Assembly (NCBI RefSeq): GCF_000382885.1
Contig: NZ_CAVK010000140.1
Location: forward strand, 1-40,047
DNA: 40,047 nucleotides
Direction of reading: 5' to 3'
From: Sphingobium indicum BiD32
GTDB taxonomy: Bacteria; Pseudomonadota; Alphaproteobacteria; Sphingomonadales; Sphingomonadaceae
Of the stretch, positions 14,971 through 23,278 are shown piece by piece. How positions within the stretch are numbered: position 1 is the first letter of the stretch; the number at the start of each line of letters is the position of its first letter. Both the position numbers and the translations under genes were made by a program. The notes under the pieces are model-generated. The model saw only the letters and a program-made list of their open reading frames with translations. It was not told the DNA's origin and made no database searches.

Positions 14971-16827
14971 ATGATCTACCGCAGGGATATCGATGGCCTT
15001 CGTTCACTCGCGGTGCTGCCCGTTGTACTATTCCATGCGCATGTGGCTGGTTTCGACGGTGGTTATGTCGGTGTCGATATATTTTTCGTCATTTCGGGAT
15101 ATCTGATCACATCCATCCTGGCCAAGGACATTGATGCCGGGCGTTTTTCGCTCGTCACCTTTTACGAACGGCGCATCCGGCGCATCTTTCCCGCCCTGTT
15201 CGTGCTTTTGCTCGCCGTATTGCTGGGCGGCATCGCCATCCTGCTGCCCAGTTTCCTGCGTGAGCTGCCGGGCACGGTCGTCGGCACCCTGTTGTTCGTG
15301 TCCAACATCATCTTCTGGCGAAAATCAGGATATTTCTCCGGGGATTCCGAACAAAAGCCGCTGCTGCACACCTGGTCGCTGGGTGTCGAGGAGCAGTTTT
15401 ACATCTTCTTTCCGGTTATCCTGTTTCTGCTGGCACGCTATGCGCCGCGTTATCGCCTGCCGGTCATCGCCATCATGGCGATCGCGTCCCTTGTGGCATG
15501 CATCGTCCTGACTGCGCCCTATCCCGATGCAAGCTTTTACCTGATCCATAGTCGCGCCTGGGAATTATTGGCCGGTTCGCTGCTCGCACTGGGTGCCGTG
15601 CCGCAGATCCGGTCGCCTTTGGCGCGCGAAGTCGTGAGCCTGGCCGGCGCCGGCGCGATCCTGATTGCGATCTTCCGCTTCACCGACCAGACGCCTTTTC
15701 CCGGCTATGCCGCACTCCTGCCGGTTTTGGGCAGCGTCGCCCTGTTACACAGCGCGCCGGGCACATTTGTCGGCAGGCTGCTGTCGATGCGATTGCCCGT
15801 CGCGATCGGCCTGATCTCCTATTCCTTATATCTGTGGCATTGGCCGATAGTCGTTTATGGCCGGTTCCTGGGCCTGTTCACGCTGGGCGCGGCGGGGTCT
15901 GCGATCATCGTCGGCCTGTCCGTGGCGGCGGCGACTTTATCCTATTTCTGGGTCGAACAGCCATTTCGGAAAAAGGAACGGGTCAGCCGCGCCCGATTGT
16001 TCATGCTGGCGGGGCTTGGCGCGCTGATCCTGCTAGTGGGCAGCGCGGCGCTATGGGCCAGGCATGGCTGGCCAGAACGCTTTGCGGCTCCGACGATCGC
16101 CTATGATAATGGCCGTTATGATGTCAGCCCGCAGCGGGGACGGTGCCACCGGGACGAAGGCCATGACTTGCCGATCGATCGTTCCTGCGTGCTGGGCGCC
16201 GGGGCAAGCCAGGCTATACTTTGGGGCGACAGTCATGGTGTGGAGTTGGCCAAGGCGCTGGCCGTCGGCGACCATAAGATTACCCAGATCACCTATTCCC
16301 ATTGCCCCCCGGCGCTCGGCTTTGACGACCCCTATCGTGCAGGCTGCATGGCGCATAACCGGCAGGTGGCGGACTGGATCGCTGCGCAACCGATAAAGAC
16401 GGTCGTGCTGGCAATGCGCTATCACACCTATCAGGATGCGCCCGGCTTCTTTGAAGGGCTGGATCGAACGATCGCGATGCTCAGGCGGGCTGGAAAGACC
16501 GTGCGCATCGTCGGCCCAGTCCCTTTGCCTGGATTCGACGTCCCCACCCATCTAGCCAGCGGCGGCGCCCCGCGCATATCCCGCGCGGCGTGGGAAGCGG
16601 CGGACCGTGCCACATTGACCTGGTTCGCCCGCAAGGTGCCATCGGATATCGCTGTGCTTCTTCCCTCTGACAAGCTATGCAACCTCCAATGGTGTTCGCT
16701 CGCGCGTGAAGGGCGTTCATTATATTTCGACGCAAATCATCTAACTATGTTCGGAGCCAGATGGGTAACGCGGGAATTCTGGCAGCTTCCCACGAACACG
16801 CTTTCTCGTTCCGGCCAGAATATGTAG
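14971..16827 (+). CDS. Acyltransferase-3 / SGNH O-acyltransferase, second copy
   Basis: The 618-aa protein begins MIYRRDIDGLRSLAVLPVVLFH, giving R11-X10-H22, then GGYVGVDIFFVISGYLIT and about ten membrane helices. The periplasmic SGNH domain shows ILWGDSHGVELAK and FDANHLT. It parallels the copy at 7,208-9,073 along its whole length but differs throughout, so it is a divergent paralogue and may use a different acyl group or acceptor position. A purine-rich GGGGCGAG lies upstream of the ATG. The type I secretion ATPase gene follows after about 60 bp on the same strand, so they may be co-transcribed. Confidence 0.92.
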   Translation: MIYRRDIDGLRSLAVLPVVLFHAHVAGFDGGYVGVDIFFVISGYLITSILAKDIDAGRFSLVTFYERRIRRIFPALFVLLLAVLLGGIAILLPSFLRELPGTVVGTLLFVSNIIFWRKSGYFSGDSEQKPLLHTWSLGVEEQFYIFFPVILFLLARYAPRYRLPVIAIMAIASLVACIVLTAPYPDASFYLIHSRAWELLAGSLLALGAVPQIRSPLAREVVSLAGAGAILIAIFRFTDQTPFPGYAALLPVLGSVALLHSAPGTFVGRLLSMRLPVAIGLISYSLYLWHWPIVVYGRFLGLFTLGAAGSAIIVGLSVAAATLSYFWVEQPFRKKERVSRARLFMLAGLGALILLVGSAALWARHGWPERFAAPTIAYDNGRYDVSPQRGRCHRDEGHDLPIDRSCVLGAGASQAILWGDSHGVELAKALAVGDHKITQITYSHCPPALGFDDPYRAGCMAHNRQVADWIAAQPIKTVVLAMRYHTYQDAPGFFEGLDRTIAMLRRAGKTVRIVGPVPLPGFDVPTHLASGGAPRISRAAWEAADRATLTWFARKVPSDIAVLLPSDKLCNLQWCSLAREGRSLYFDANHLTMFGARWVTREFWQLPTNTLSRSGQNM

Positions 16828-16889
16828 AACTCTGTTCATAAGACGCCAAGTCGGCCAGGGCGGCTTTCGGCTTGATGCAGGACAAATTG

Positions 16890-18638
16890 ATGCTGAAGGT
16901 ATTTGATTCGGAATCGGAAATCGGTTCGGCGCTGCGTCGTTTCCGCTTCGCCATAGGACAGATCAGCATAATCAGCGCTGTGCTGAATATCCTGATGCTG
17001 GGCGGATCGTTTTTCATGCTGCTGGTCTATGATGAGGTTTTGCCGAGTCGTAGCATCCCGACGCTTGTCGGCCTGTTGATCATCATCACTATTGTCTATT
17101 GCTTTCAGGGGATATTGGACCTGTTGCGGTCCAGGGCGATGATCCAGATCGGCGCGCTGGTCGACCGGGAAGTGACGCCGCGCGTATTCGACGTCATCAC
17201 TAAAATGGAATTGCGGCGGCGCGAAATGCCCGAAGGGACGCAGGCCGCGCGCGATCTGGATGCGATCCGATCCTATGTTTCCGGGTCAGGGCCGCTCGCC
17301 TTGCTCGATCTGCCATGGGTTCTTCTCTACCTGGCCGTATTGTTCATGTTCCACTGGACGCTCGGCGTCATGGCGATGGTCGGCGTTTTGGTCCTGATCG
17401 CCATCATGCTGGCCGCCGACCGTATGACCAAATCGGCGACGATGAAGGCTACGCAGATCGGCTCCAGCCGCGCGATGCTGATCGAAATGTGCCGGCGCAA
17501 TGCCGAAGTCATTTATGCCCTGGGTATGCACCGACGTGCCAGGCAGTCGTGGGAGGACGCATCCGCCGCCTTTGTCCGCTCCACCGATCGGCTGGCGGAC
17601 GTGGGCGGGCGGATGCAGGGGTTGAGCAAGACCTTCCGTATGCTGCTCCAATCCCTGATGTTGGCGGCCGGTGCCGCGCTGGTGATCGACAATCTGGCGT
17701 CTGGCGGCGTGATCATTGCCGGTTCGATTTTGAGCGCGCGCGCGCTGGCGCCGGTCGAGGCAGTCATCAGCAACTGGAAGGGCATGACCGGATGCGTCCA
17801 GGCCTGGAAGCGGCTGGACGCGATGCTCAAACAAGTGCCGGCCCCGATGCCGACCATGGAACTGCCCGCGCCTTCCAACCGGCTGTCGGTGGAAGGGCTG
17901 ACGCTGGGGCCGCCCGGTGCGAAGAAGGTGACCGTCAACGATGTCAGCTTCACATTGGCGGCAGGCGATGTGCTGGGGATTATCGGCGCGTCGGGTTCGG
18001 GCAAGTCCAGCCTTTTGCGCGGACTTGTGGGGATATGGGCGCCATTGCGTGGCGCGGTCAGGCTGGACGGTGCTTCGATCGATCAGTGGGACCCGGACAT
18101 ATTGGGCGCGCATATCGGCTTCATGCCGCAGATGACCGACCTGTTCGATGGCACGATCGCGCAGAATATCGGGCGTTTCGACCCCGACGCCCGTTCCGAA
18201 GACATCATCGCCGCCGCCAAGTCGGCCGATGTCCACGACCTGATCGTCAAGCTGCCCAAGGGGTATAATCATCCCCTTGGCACCAATGGCGGCAATTTGT
18301 CCGCCGGGCAGCGGCAGCGCGTGGCGTTGGCGCGGGCGCTTTACGGCGATCCTTTCCTGATCGCGCTCGATGAACCCAATTCCAACCTCGATGCCAATGG
18401 CGAAGATGCGCTGGGGGCGGCGATCCAGGCAGCGCGCGCGCGCAATGCGATTGCGATTATCGTTGCGCACCGATCCAATATATTGACCCATGTCACGCAT
18501 CTTCTCGTCATGTCGAACGGCCAGATGCAGCTGTTCGGCGCGCGTGATAAGGTGATGGAAAAGATGAAGCTGCCCGCGCCGGTCCCGCCCCGCACGGACG
18601 AAAAACCCGCGGTAATTTCGTCGGCTGGCGCCGCATAG
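16890..18638 (+). CDS. Type I secretion ABC transporter (permease-ATPase, PrtD family)
   Basis: In 582 residues the protein has an N-terminal exporter membrane domain (LRRFRFAIGQISIISAVLNILML, then LPWVLLYLAVLFMFHWTLG) and a C-terminal ATPase domain. Walker A is GASGSGKS (366-373), the signature is LSAGQ (470-474), Walker B ends in ALDEP (494-495 DE), and the switch His is in VAHRSN. There is no N-terminal C39-type domain, as usual for exporters of RTX proteins. I chose the ATG at 16890 because AGGA lies seven bases upstream; TTG 16872 and ATG 16875 are alternatives. It powers one-step export of unprocessed substrates. The adaptor gene follows 21 bp later, and three RTX proteins nearby are likely cargo. 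Confidence 0.93.
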   Translation: MLKVFDSESEIGSALRRFRFAIGQISIISAVLNILMLGGSFFMLLVYDEVLPSRSIPTLVGLLIIITIVYCFQGILDLLRSRAMIQIGALVDREVTPRVFDVITKMELRRREMPEGTQAARDLDAIRSYVSGSGPLALLDLPWVLLYLAVLFMFHWTLGVMAMVGVLVLIAIMLAADRMTKSATMKATQIGSSRAMLIEMCRRNAEVIYALGMHRRARQSWEDASAAFVRSTDRLADVGGRMQGLSKTFRMLLQSLMLAAGAALVIDNLASGGVIIAGSILSARALAPVEAVISNWKGMTGCVQAWKRLDAMLKQVPAPMPTMELPAPSNRLSVEGLTLGPPGAKKVTVNDVSFTLAAGDVLGIIGASGSGKSSLLRGLVGIWAPLRGAVRLDGASIDQWDPDILGAHIGFMPQMTDLFDGTIAQNIGRFDPDARSEDIIAAAKSADVHDLIVKLPKGYNHPLGTNGGNLSAGQRQRVALARALYGDPFLIALDEPNSNLDANGEDALGAAIQAARARNAIAIIVAHRSNILTHVTHLLVMSNGQMQLFGARDKVMEKMKLPAPVPPRTDEKPAVISSAGAA

Positions 18639-18659
18639 CAGATCGACAGGGATTTCGGC

Positions 18660-19997
18660 ATGTATTATCTGATCACCGACCAGCGCCCCGATCGTCCTGT
18701 GGAACAGACACCGGCCGTCAAGTTGATGCGTAGCCTGCGCCACGCCATGCTGCTGATGGGCATACTCGTCATCGTACTGGGCGGCCTGGCGGCTTTTCTG
18801 CCGATGGCAAGCGCCGTTATCGGTTCTGGGGAAGTGACGGTCGAAAGCCGCGTCAGGCAGATTGGCCACCCCACTGGCGGGGTCATCAAGGATTTGCCCG
18901 TGCGCGAAGGCACGCATGTCAAGAAGGGGCAGTTGCTGATGGCACTCGACAATCGGGTGAGTTCGGCATCAGCGGCCATGACCGGCGCCAATATCGATCA
19001 GCTCGAAGCGCGCGAGGCGCGGCTGATTGCGGAGCGGGACGGACTGCCGGCAATCATTTTCCCGGCATCGCTGCGTTCGCGCGCCAAGGACCCTGCCGTC
19101 GCGGAAATCATGCGCGTCGAACAACGCGCCTTTGCGTTCCGCCGGGCCTCACGCGGTGGCCAGGAACAGCAGGTCCAGGAACGGATTCGCCAGACCCAGA
19201 CGCAGATCGCCGGTTTTGAGGATCAGGTCATCTCGCTGGAAAAGCAGGCCGCGCTGATGGACGATCAGTTGGCGGCTACCCGGATGTTGTGGGAAAAGCG
19301 CTATACGACGCTCGACAAGCTGAGATCGCTCGAACGGGCTGCCATCGCATCGCACAGCAGCGCGGCCGAAGCGCGGGTGCAGGCGGCGCAGGCGCGGGCG
19401 CGCCTGTCGGAAATCAGCCAGCAGGGCATATCGATCACGTCGGACCTCAGCGGGCAGGCGGGAACCGATCTCGCCACCGTCCAGGCGCAACTTATCGAAC
19501 TGCGCCGCAACAACATCACCGCGATGACGGACGATGAACGCAATGCCATCCGCGCGCCATCCGACGGTGTGGTGGACAAGATCAAATTCACCACCATCGG
19601 CGGGATCGTGCCAGCGGGCGAAACGTTGATCGAGCTGATCCCGGATGGCGACGATCTGGAGGTTACCGCGCGCATCGGCATTGCCGATATCGACCAGGTC
19701 AGCCCAGGACAGCCGGCCATGTTGCGCTTTTCCGCGTTCAATATGCGCACGACGCCCGAAATCGCCGGAACCGTGGCCTATGTTTCCGGTGACCGCCGCA
19801 CCGATGAACGTAACGGGATGCCCTATTATGTCGCGCGCGTTCAGGTGACGCGGGACGAACTGAAAAAGCTGGGCGGTTTGAAGCTGAAACCCGGTATGCC
19901 CGTGGAAACCTTTATCAAGACCGGCGAGCGATCGATGCTGAGCTATTTGGTCAAGCCATTGAGGGACCAGCTTTATCGGGCCTTCCGGCACGACTAG
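18660..19997 (+). CDS. Type I secretion periplasmic adaptor (HlyD/PrtE family)
   Basis: The 445-aa membrane-fusion protein links the ABC transporter to an outer-membrane TolC channel. It shows one N-terminal membrane helix (~28-50), a lipoyl-like half motif (HPTGGVIKDLPVREGTHVKKGQLLMALD), and a long coiled-coil region (~85-270). The returning lipoyl half (AIRAPSDGVVDKIKF) and a beta-barrel domain (LEVTARIGIADIDQVSPGQPA) come next. The C-terminus LVKPLRDQLYRAFRHD is typical of PrtE-type adaptors. It is in operon with the ATPase. Its TAG stop is the first bases of a palindromic repeat. No tolC homologue is in this window. Confidence 0.93.
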   Translation: MYYLITDQRPDRPVEQTPAVKLMRSLRHAMLLMGILVIVLGGLAAFLPMASAVIGSGEVTVESRVRQIGHPTGGVIKDLPVREGTHVKKGQLLMALDNRVSSASAAMTGANIDQLEAREARLIAERDGLPAIIFPASLRSRAKDPAVAEIMRVEQRAFAFRRASRGGQEQQVQERIRQTQTQIAGFEDQVISLEKQAALMDDQLAATRMLWEKRYTTLDKLRSLERAAIASHSSAAEARVQAAQARARLSEISQQGISITSDLSGQAGTDLATVQAQLIELRRNNITAMTDDERNAIRAPSDGVVDKIKFTTIGGIVPAGETLIELIPDGDDLEVTARIGIADIDQVSPGQPAMLRFSAFNMRTTPEIAGTVAYVSGDRRTDERNGMPYYVARVQVTRDELKKLGGLKLKPGMPVETFIKTGERSMLSYLVKPLRDQLYRAFRHD

Positions 19998-20050
19998 AGC
20001 ATCGTGCGGAAAAGTGGGGACCGGTTTTTCCGCTAAAAACGATGCGAAAA
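19995..20050. repeat. Palindromic intergenic repeat 1
   Basis: GCATCGT (19999-20005) pairs with ACGATGC (20039-20045), and GCGGAAAA (20006-20013) pairs with TTTTCCGC (20026-20033), enclosing an AGTGGGGACCGG core. The AAGTGGGGACCGGTTTTTC core resembles dispersed palindromes common between genes in alphaproteobacteria. It begins at the stop codon of the adaptor gene and may also end transcription. Confidence 0.7.
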
Positions 20051-20060
20051 GAAAAAACTA

Positions 20061-20098
20061 GAGCGCGCGTCTTGCGTCCGATTCAACGCAGCGCGCTC
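20061..20098. repeat. Palindromic intergenic repeat 2
   Basis: GAGCGCGC (20061-20068) pairs with GCGCGCTC (20091-20098), and inside it TGCGT (20073-20077) pairs with ACGCA (20086-20090). It differs in sequence from the element before it and resembles another REP-like family seen in sphingomonads. Confidence 0.65.
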
Positions 20099-20149
20099 CA
20101 GAGCGGTTTTGGAACGGATGGCGTCGGCGTGTCCGGTATAGCAAAGACT

Positions 20150-20185
20150 GTAGCGCGCGTTGAACCCGATTAAACACAGCAGCGC
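20150..20185. repeat. Degenerate relative of palindromic repeat 2
   Basis: TAGCGCGCGTTGAACCCGAT followed by a TAAACACAGCAGCGC arm shares the AGCGCGCGT...CCGATT...CA-GCGC layout of the element at 20061-20098, but the arms are imperfect. It sits just before the convergent outer-membrane gene end. Confidence 0.45.
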
Positions 20186-20212
20186 AAGAAGTGCCGCTGA
20201 GCGGGGCGCGGC

Positions 20213-21514
20213 TTACAGCGTCAGAACGACGCCCATGCTGAGCCAGACGCCATCGAAACTGTCGACCGGCGAATTGGTGTCGCGGCCATTATAGGAAAGG
20301 CGCGATGTGACGGACCATCGGCGGTTCAGGCGATAGCGCCCAAGCAGGCTGCCGCCATATTCCGTCGCATTGCCGGTGGTCACGCCGACGGGATTATAAT
20401 GGACCGCGTTGGCACTGGCCGTAAACAGCAGAGCGGGCGTGGGCATATAGTCGACAGCCACCGTGCCGCGGGTGAACTGGTCACCGGCCACGAGCGGCGA
20501 TGCGGTTTCCTGAATATCGCGCAGGCCATTTACCCGGACCGTCAGATATTCGGTCGGATTCCACAGCAGGTTGATATTATAGGACAGGCTGCTGACATCA
20601 CGGAGTTGCGGAATCTGCTTGCGATAATTGCGCGTGAGATAGCCGATCGTCGCAACGCCGTACAAACGCTGGCTTATGTCAAAGCCAAGGCCGACTTCAC
20701 CCTTCACGCGATAGGAATTGCGGTCGGGCGCCAGGCCCGATGGAAAGCCCGGTTCGCCCGGCCCAAGGTCATAATAGAAACGGTCATAATCGACTTGGCC
20801 GACAAGGTTGACCCCCTCGCGCAGGCGATAGCCGAGCCGGGCGTTTCCGCCCACTTGCGTATAGTCGCGAAAGTCCTGGTCTATGACAGTGCCGGTACGG
20901 CTCCTGGCGTCGGCGAAATCGACGCGCCTTGCATGGACGCCGAAACGATAGCTGAACCGGCCAGCGGAAAATGCATAAGCCAGTTCGCCGTCGAAACGCC
21001 CATGATGGACGGGCGAGCGCGACAGTGTGACATTGTTGCGCCCCGTGCGTTGATCCACTTCGCGTTGGGCGGATGCTTCCAGGGTGATGTTGGCACTGTC
21101 GACCGCGCCCCAGCGATTGCGCGTCAGGACGCCGAATTCCGAAAAATTCTCATCCTTCGTATCGAAATGAAAACGATTGGCGTTGAACAGTTGGACCACA
21201 TGGCTCGATTGCTGGCTGTTGCGGGCGATCGTGACACGGGGGGCCACCGTCACATAGGCGTCGCCCCTGCGGTCTGCATCCGATGCCACGACATTGTCGG
21301 TCCCGGTCAGGTCGTAGGTCAGGGCCGGATAGATAAATACGGTGCCGATCCGGCCGCCAATAGGCTTGAACTCGTCAGGGACACGCGCCGCGACCCCGAC
21401 ATCGTCGGGAATTTCCTGCGCACGACCCGCTGCGGGGATGGATGTGACCGCGGCTGTCGCCACAATCCAGAAGTAATGTTTCAATTGAAACCCCCAAGCG
21501 GCCTGACGTATCAT
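20213..21514 (-). CDS. Outer-membrane beta-barrel protein (BBP2_2-like)
   Basis: The 433-aa protein has a signal peptide ending around AAGRAQ-EIPDD. The body alternates aromatic/polar strands (TVFIYPALTYDLTGTDNVV, YVTVAPRVTIARN, GRFSYRFGVHARRVDF, LLGRYRLNRRWSVTSRLSYNG) ending in GVVLTL, as in large outer-membrane barrels. It resembles the putative beta-barrel porin-2 group, which includes outer-membrane proteins of exopolysaccharide operons. The start is uncertain: ATG 21514 has a weak ribosome site, whereas TTG 21484 would begin directly at the signal peptide (KHYFWIVATAAV) with GGGGG six bases upstream. It is not a TolC homologue. A role in passage or anchoring of the locus glycan is inferred from position only. 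Confidence 0.82.
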   Translation of the reverse strand: MIRQAAWGFQLKHYFWIVATAAVTSIPAAGRAQEIPDDVGVAARVPDEFKPIGGRIGTVFIYPALTYDLTGTDNVVASDADRRGDAYVTVAPRVTIARNSQQSSHVVQLFNANRFHFDTKDENFSEFGVLTRNRWGAVDSANITLEASAQREVDQRTGRNNVTLSRSPVHHGRFDGELAYAFSAGRFSYRFGVHARRVDFADARSRTGTVIDQDFRDYTQVGGNARLGYRLREGVNLVGQVDYDRFYYDLGPGEPGFPSGLAPDRNSYRVKGEVGLGFDISQRLYGVATIGYLTRNYRKQIPQLRDVSSLSYNINLLWNPTEYLTVRVNGLRDIQETASPLVAGDQFTRGTVAVDYMPTPALLFTASANAVHYNPVGVTTGNATEYGGSLLGRYRLNRRWSVTSRLSYNGRDTNSPVDSFDGVWLSMGVVLTL

Positions 21515-21664
21515 GGTCACCGGCTTCTATACACCAGAGTCGATGCCTGTAAATCACCGGTTAACCATCAAAATGCAGGGCGCGTGCATCATCGTCCTTT
21601 CCGTGTAAAATGCGCCTGGGTCCGGCAGGCACCGCGCGCTGTTTGACGATCGAAGAGGGAAGCG

Positions 21665-22900
21665 ATGAACCATTTTGCAATTGCAGGTATCGTCCTGACC
21701 GCTGTCACCGGCCTTTACGTCGCATCGGCCAACGATCCCAACGTCCTGGGCGAGCGCGCGCTTGCCACGCAGCAGGATATCGCGGCATTGCGCATGGACG
21801 CGGACGTGCTGCCGGCATTGCCGCCTGCCGCGCTGGATGCGGCGGTGTTCGCAAAGGCAAAGCCGCTGCGCTTTGTCTGGGTATCAGCTGACGCGCCGGC
21901 AGAGGCGGGCGACGGTAGCCGCGACCGTCCCTTTGCCCGGATCGGCGATGCGGTGATGATCGCCCGGCCCGGCACGGCCATCATGGTGAAGGCGGGCACC
22001 TATCATGAAAATATCCTCTTTCCCAAAAAAGTGAGCGGCACGCCCGATGCGCCCATCTGGCTGGTGTCGGCCGATGGCCCGCAGGCGGCCCGCATCGTGG
22101 CGCCGCGCGAAGGCAAATGGGCGGCGATCGGCGGCGGCGGGACCGAAAATGTCCTGGTACAGGGCTTCCATGTCACCGGGGGCCATAATGGCATCCAGTT
22201 CAGCCAGAATGGATATGATTACCAGGATACCGTCAACAATATCGCGGTCTATGGCAATGTCATCGACAACCCTATGGAAGACGGCGTGAAGATCAATGGC
22301 GGCACCAATGTCGTGGTTGCCGACAACAGCATCACCAATTGCTATGATGAAGGCATCGACCTGCTGGGCATCACCAACGGCCGGATTTCCCACAATAGCG
22401 TGTCGAAGGTGGAATCGAGGACCGGGGCGATATCGGTCAAGGGGGGCAGCGATCAGATCCTGATCGATGCGAATAGGATCAGTGACATCCTGTCCGACGG
22501 CGTGCTGGTGGGCGGCTGGACCAGTCCCCGCATGGCACCGCGCCCCGGCCATGAAGGGTATGAGGTGCGCAATGTCCGCGTGACCGGCAATGTGGTTCAG
22601 GGCGTGGGCAAGCGCGCGGTCAACATCATGGCGGCCCAACGCGCCGAAATCAGCGGCAATTATCTGGATGTGTCCCAGGGCTATGGCGCGGTGATAGAAC
22701 TTGGCCGCAATCATCCCCGCGCGGCGGTGGCCCTTTATTCGTCGGATATCGCCATTTCCGACAATCAGTTCAGCCGGGAGGCGGGCAAGCTGCGCTCCAT
22801 GCAGGGAACGGGTGCGATCCGGTTCCTGAACAACCGGAGTGGGGGACGCCCCTCCATTTCTGCCGGTCCGCGTCCTCGGGCGCTGCCCTTTCCCGGCTGA
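21665..22900 (+). CDS. Sec-exported right-handed beta-helix protein
   Basis: The 411-aa protein starts MNHFAIAGIVLTAVTGLYVASA, an N-terminal signal peptide or anchor, with GAGGGAAG before the ATG. The rest is a parallel beta-helix opening WVSADAPAEAGDGSRDRPFARIGDAV and continuing IMVKAGTYHENI, GFHVTGGHNGIQFSQNG and VIDNPMEDGVKINGG. These segments match the first RTX gene of the window almost position for position (GFHITGGKNGIQFSQNG, VIDNVVQDGVKANGG). It has no RTX repeats. It is thus the periplasmic or cell-attached counterpart of a type I-secreted protein. The helix type occurs in polysaccharide lyases and epimerases, but no catalytic residues can be assigned from sequence alone. It is divergent from the beta-barrel gene. 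Confidence 0.88.
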   Translation: MNHFAIAGIVLTAVTGLYVASANDPNVLGERALATQQDIAALRMDADVLPALPPAALDAAVFAKAKPLRFVWVSADAPAEAGDGSRDRPFARIGDAVMIARPGTAIMVKAGTYHENILFPKKVSGTPDAPIWLVSADGPQAARIVAPREGKWAAIGGGGTENVLVQGFHVTGGHNGIQFSQNGYDYQDTVNNIAVYGNVIDNPMEDGVKINGGTNVVVADNSITNCYDEGIDLLGITNGRISHNSVSKVESRTGAISVKGGSDQILIDANRISDILSDGVLVGGWTSPRMAPRPGHEGYEVRNVRVTGNVVQGVGKRAVNIMAAQRAEISGNYLDVSQGYGAVIELGRNHPRAAVALYSSDIAISDNQFSREAGKLRSMQGTGAIRFLNNRSGGRPSISAGPRPRALPFPG

Positions 22901-22925
22901 CGGCGAGCGCGAAGCGCGACCGTCA
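22898..22925 (+). other. Hairpin overlapping the stop codon of the beta-helix gene
   Basis: TGACGG (22898-22903) pairs with CCGTCA (22920-22925) and GCGC with GCGC inside, so the stop codon is part of the stem. There is no T-run; it may protect the mRNA 3' end. Confidence 0.4.
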
Positions 22926-23278
22926 TCACAGTTTCACGCCTGTCATTGGGCATGAGCGATTTGCTGTGCGTCGGGCGGGCGGTAAACTCTGTCAATTAGG
23001 CATTGTCGTCGGGCTTCCGGCACTCTGGCCAGCCTGGATCATATTTTTTTGGACCCGATCCGGAGACGATTGGTCCGGCATCGTCCTGCATCAATTCATC
23101 GCCTGTTTTGAACAGTATAGCTACGAACATAGCCGCATTTCCATGGCAGATACCGGCCACGCGGAGCCGGTTCGCCGTGTCTCGGAACGGAAACTTTATG
23201 CACAAAAATCGTTGGGTAGCTGTACGAGAAAAAAACCTATGCTAAGGATAAAAGAAAACCATATTACGGAGAGGTCGT
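22926..23278. other. Intergenic stretch without a recognised gene
   Basis: A 157-aa plus-strand frame crosses this region, but its composition is irregular, it has no family resemblance and no ribosome site. I regard it as non-coding. The last 80 bases are A-rich and may hold a promoter for the small membrane peptide that follows. Confidence 0.5.

Noticed and set aside
17286..18917. 543-aa minus-strand frame opposite the ABC transporter gene
   Set aside because: Crosses the stop and start of two well-supported genes and lacks any motif; antisense artefact of high GC.
20213..21514. TolC-like outer-membrane channel for the type I system
   Set aside because: The sequence is a continuous beta-barrel pattern without the long helical segments of TolC.
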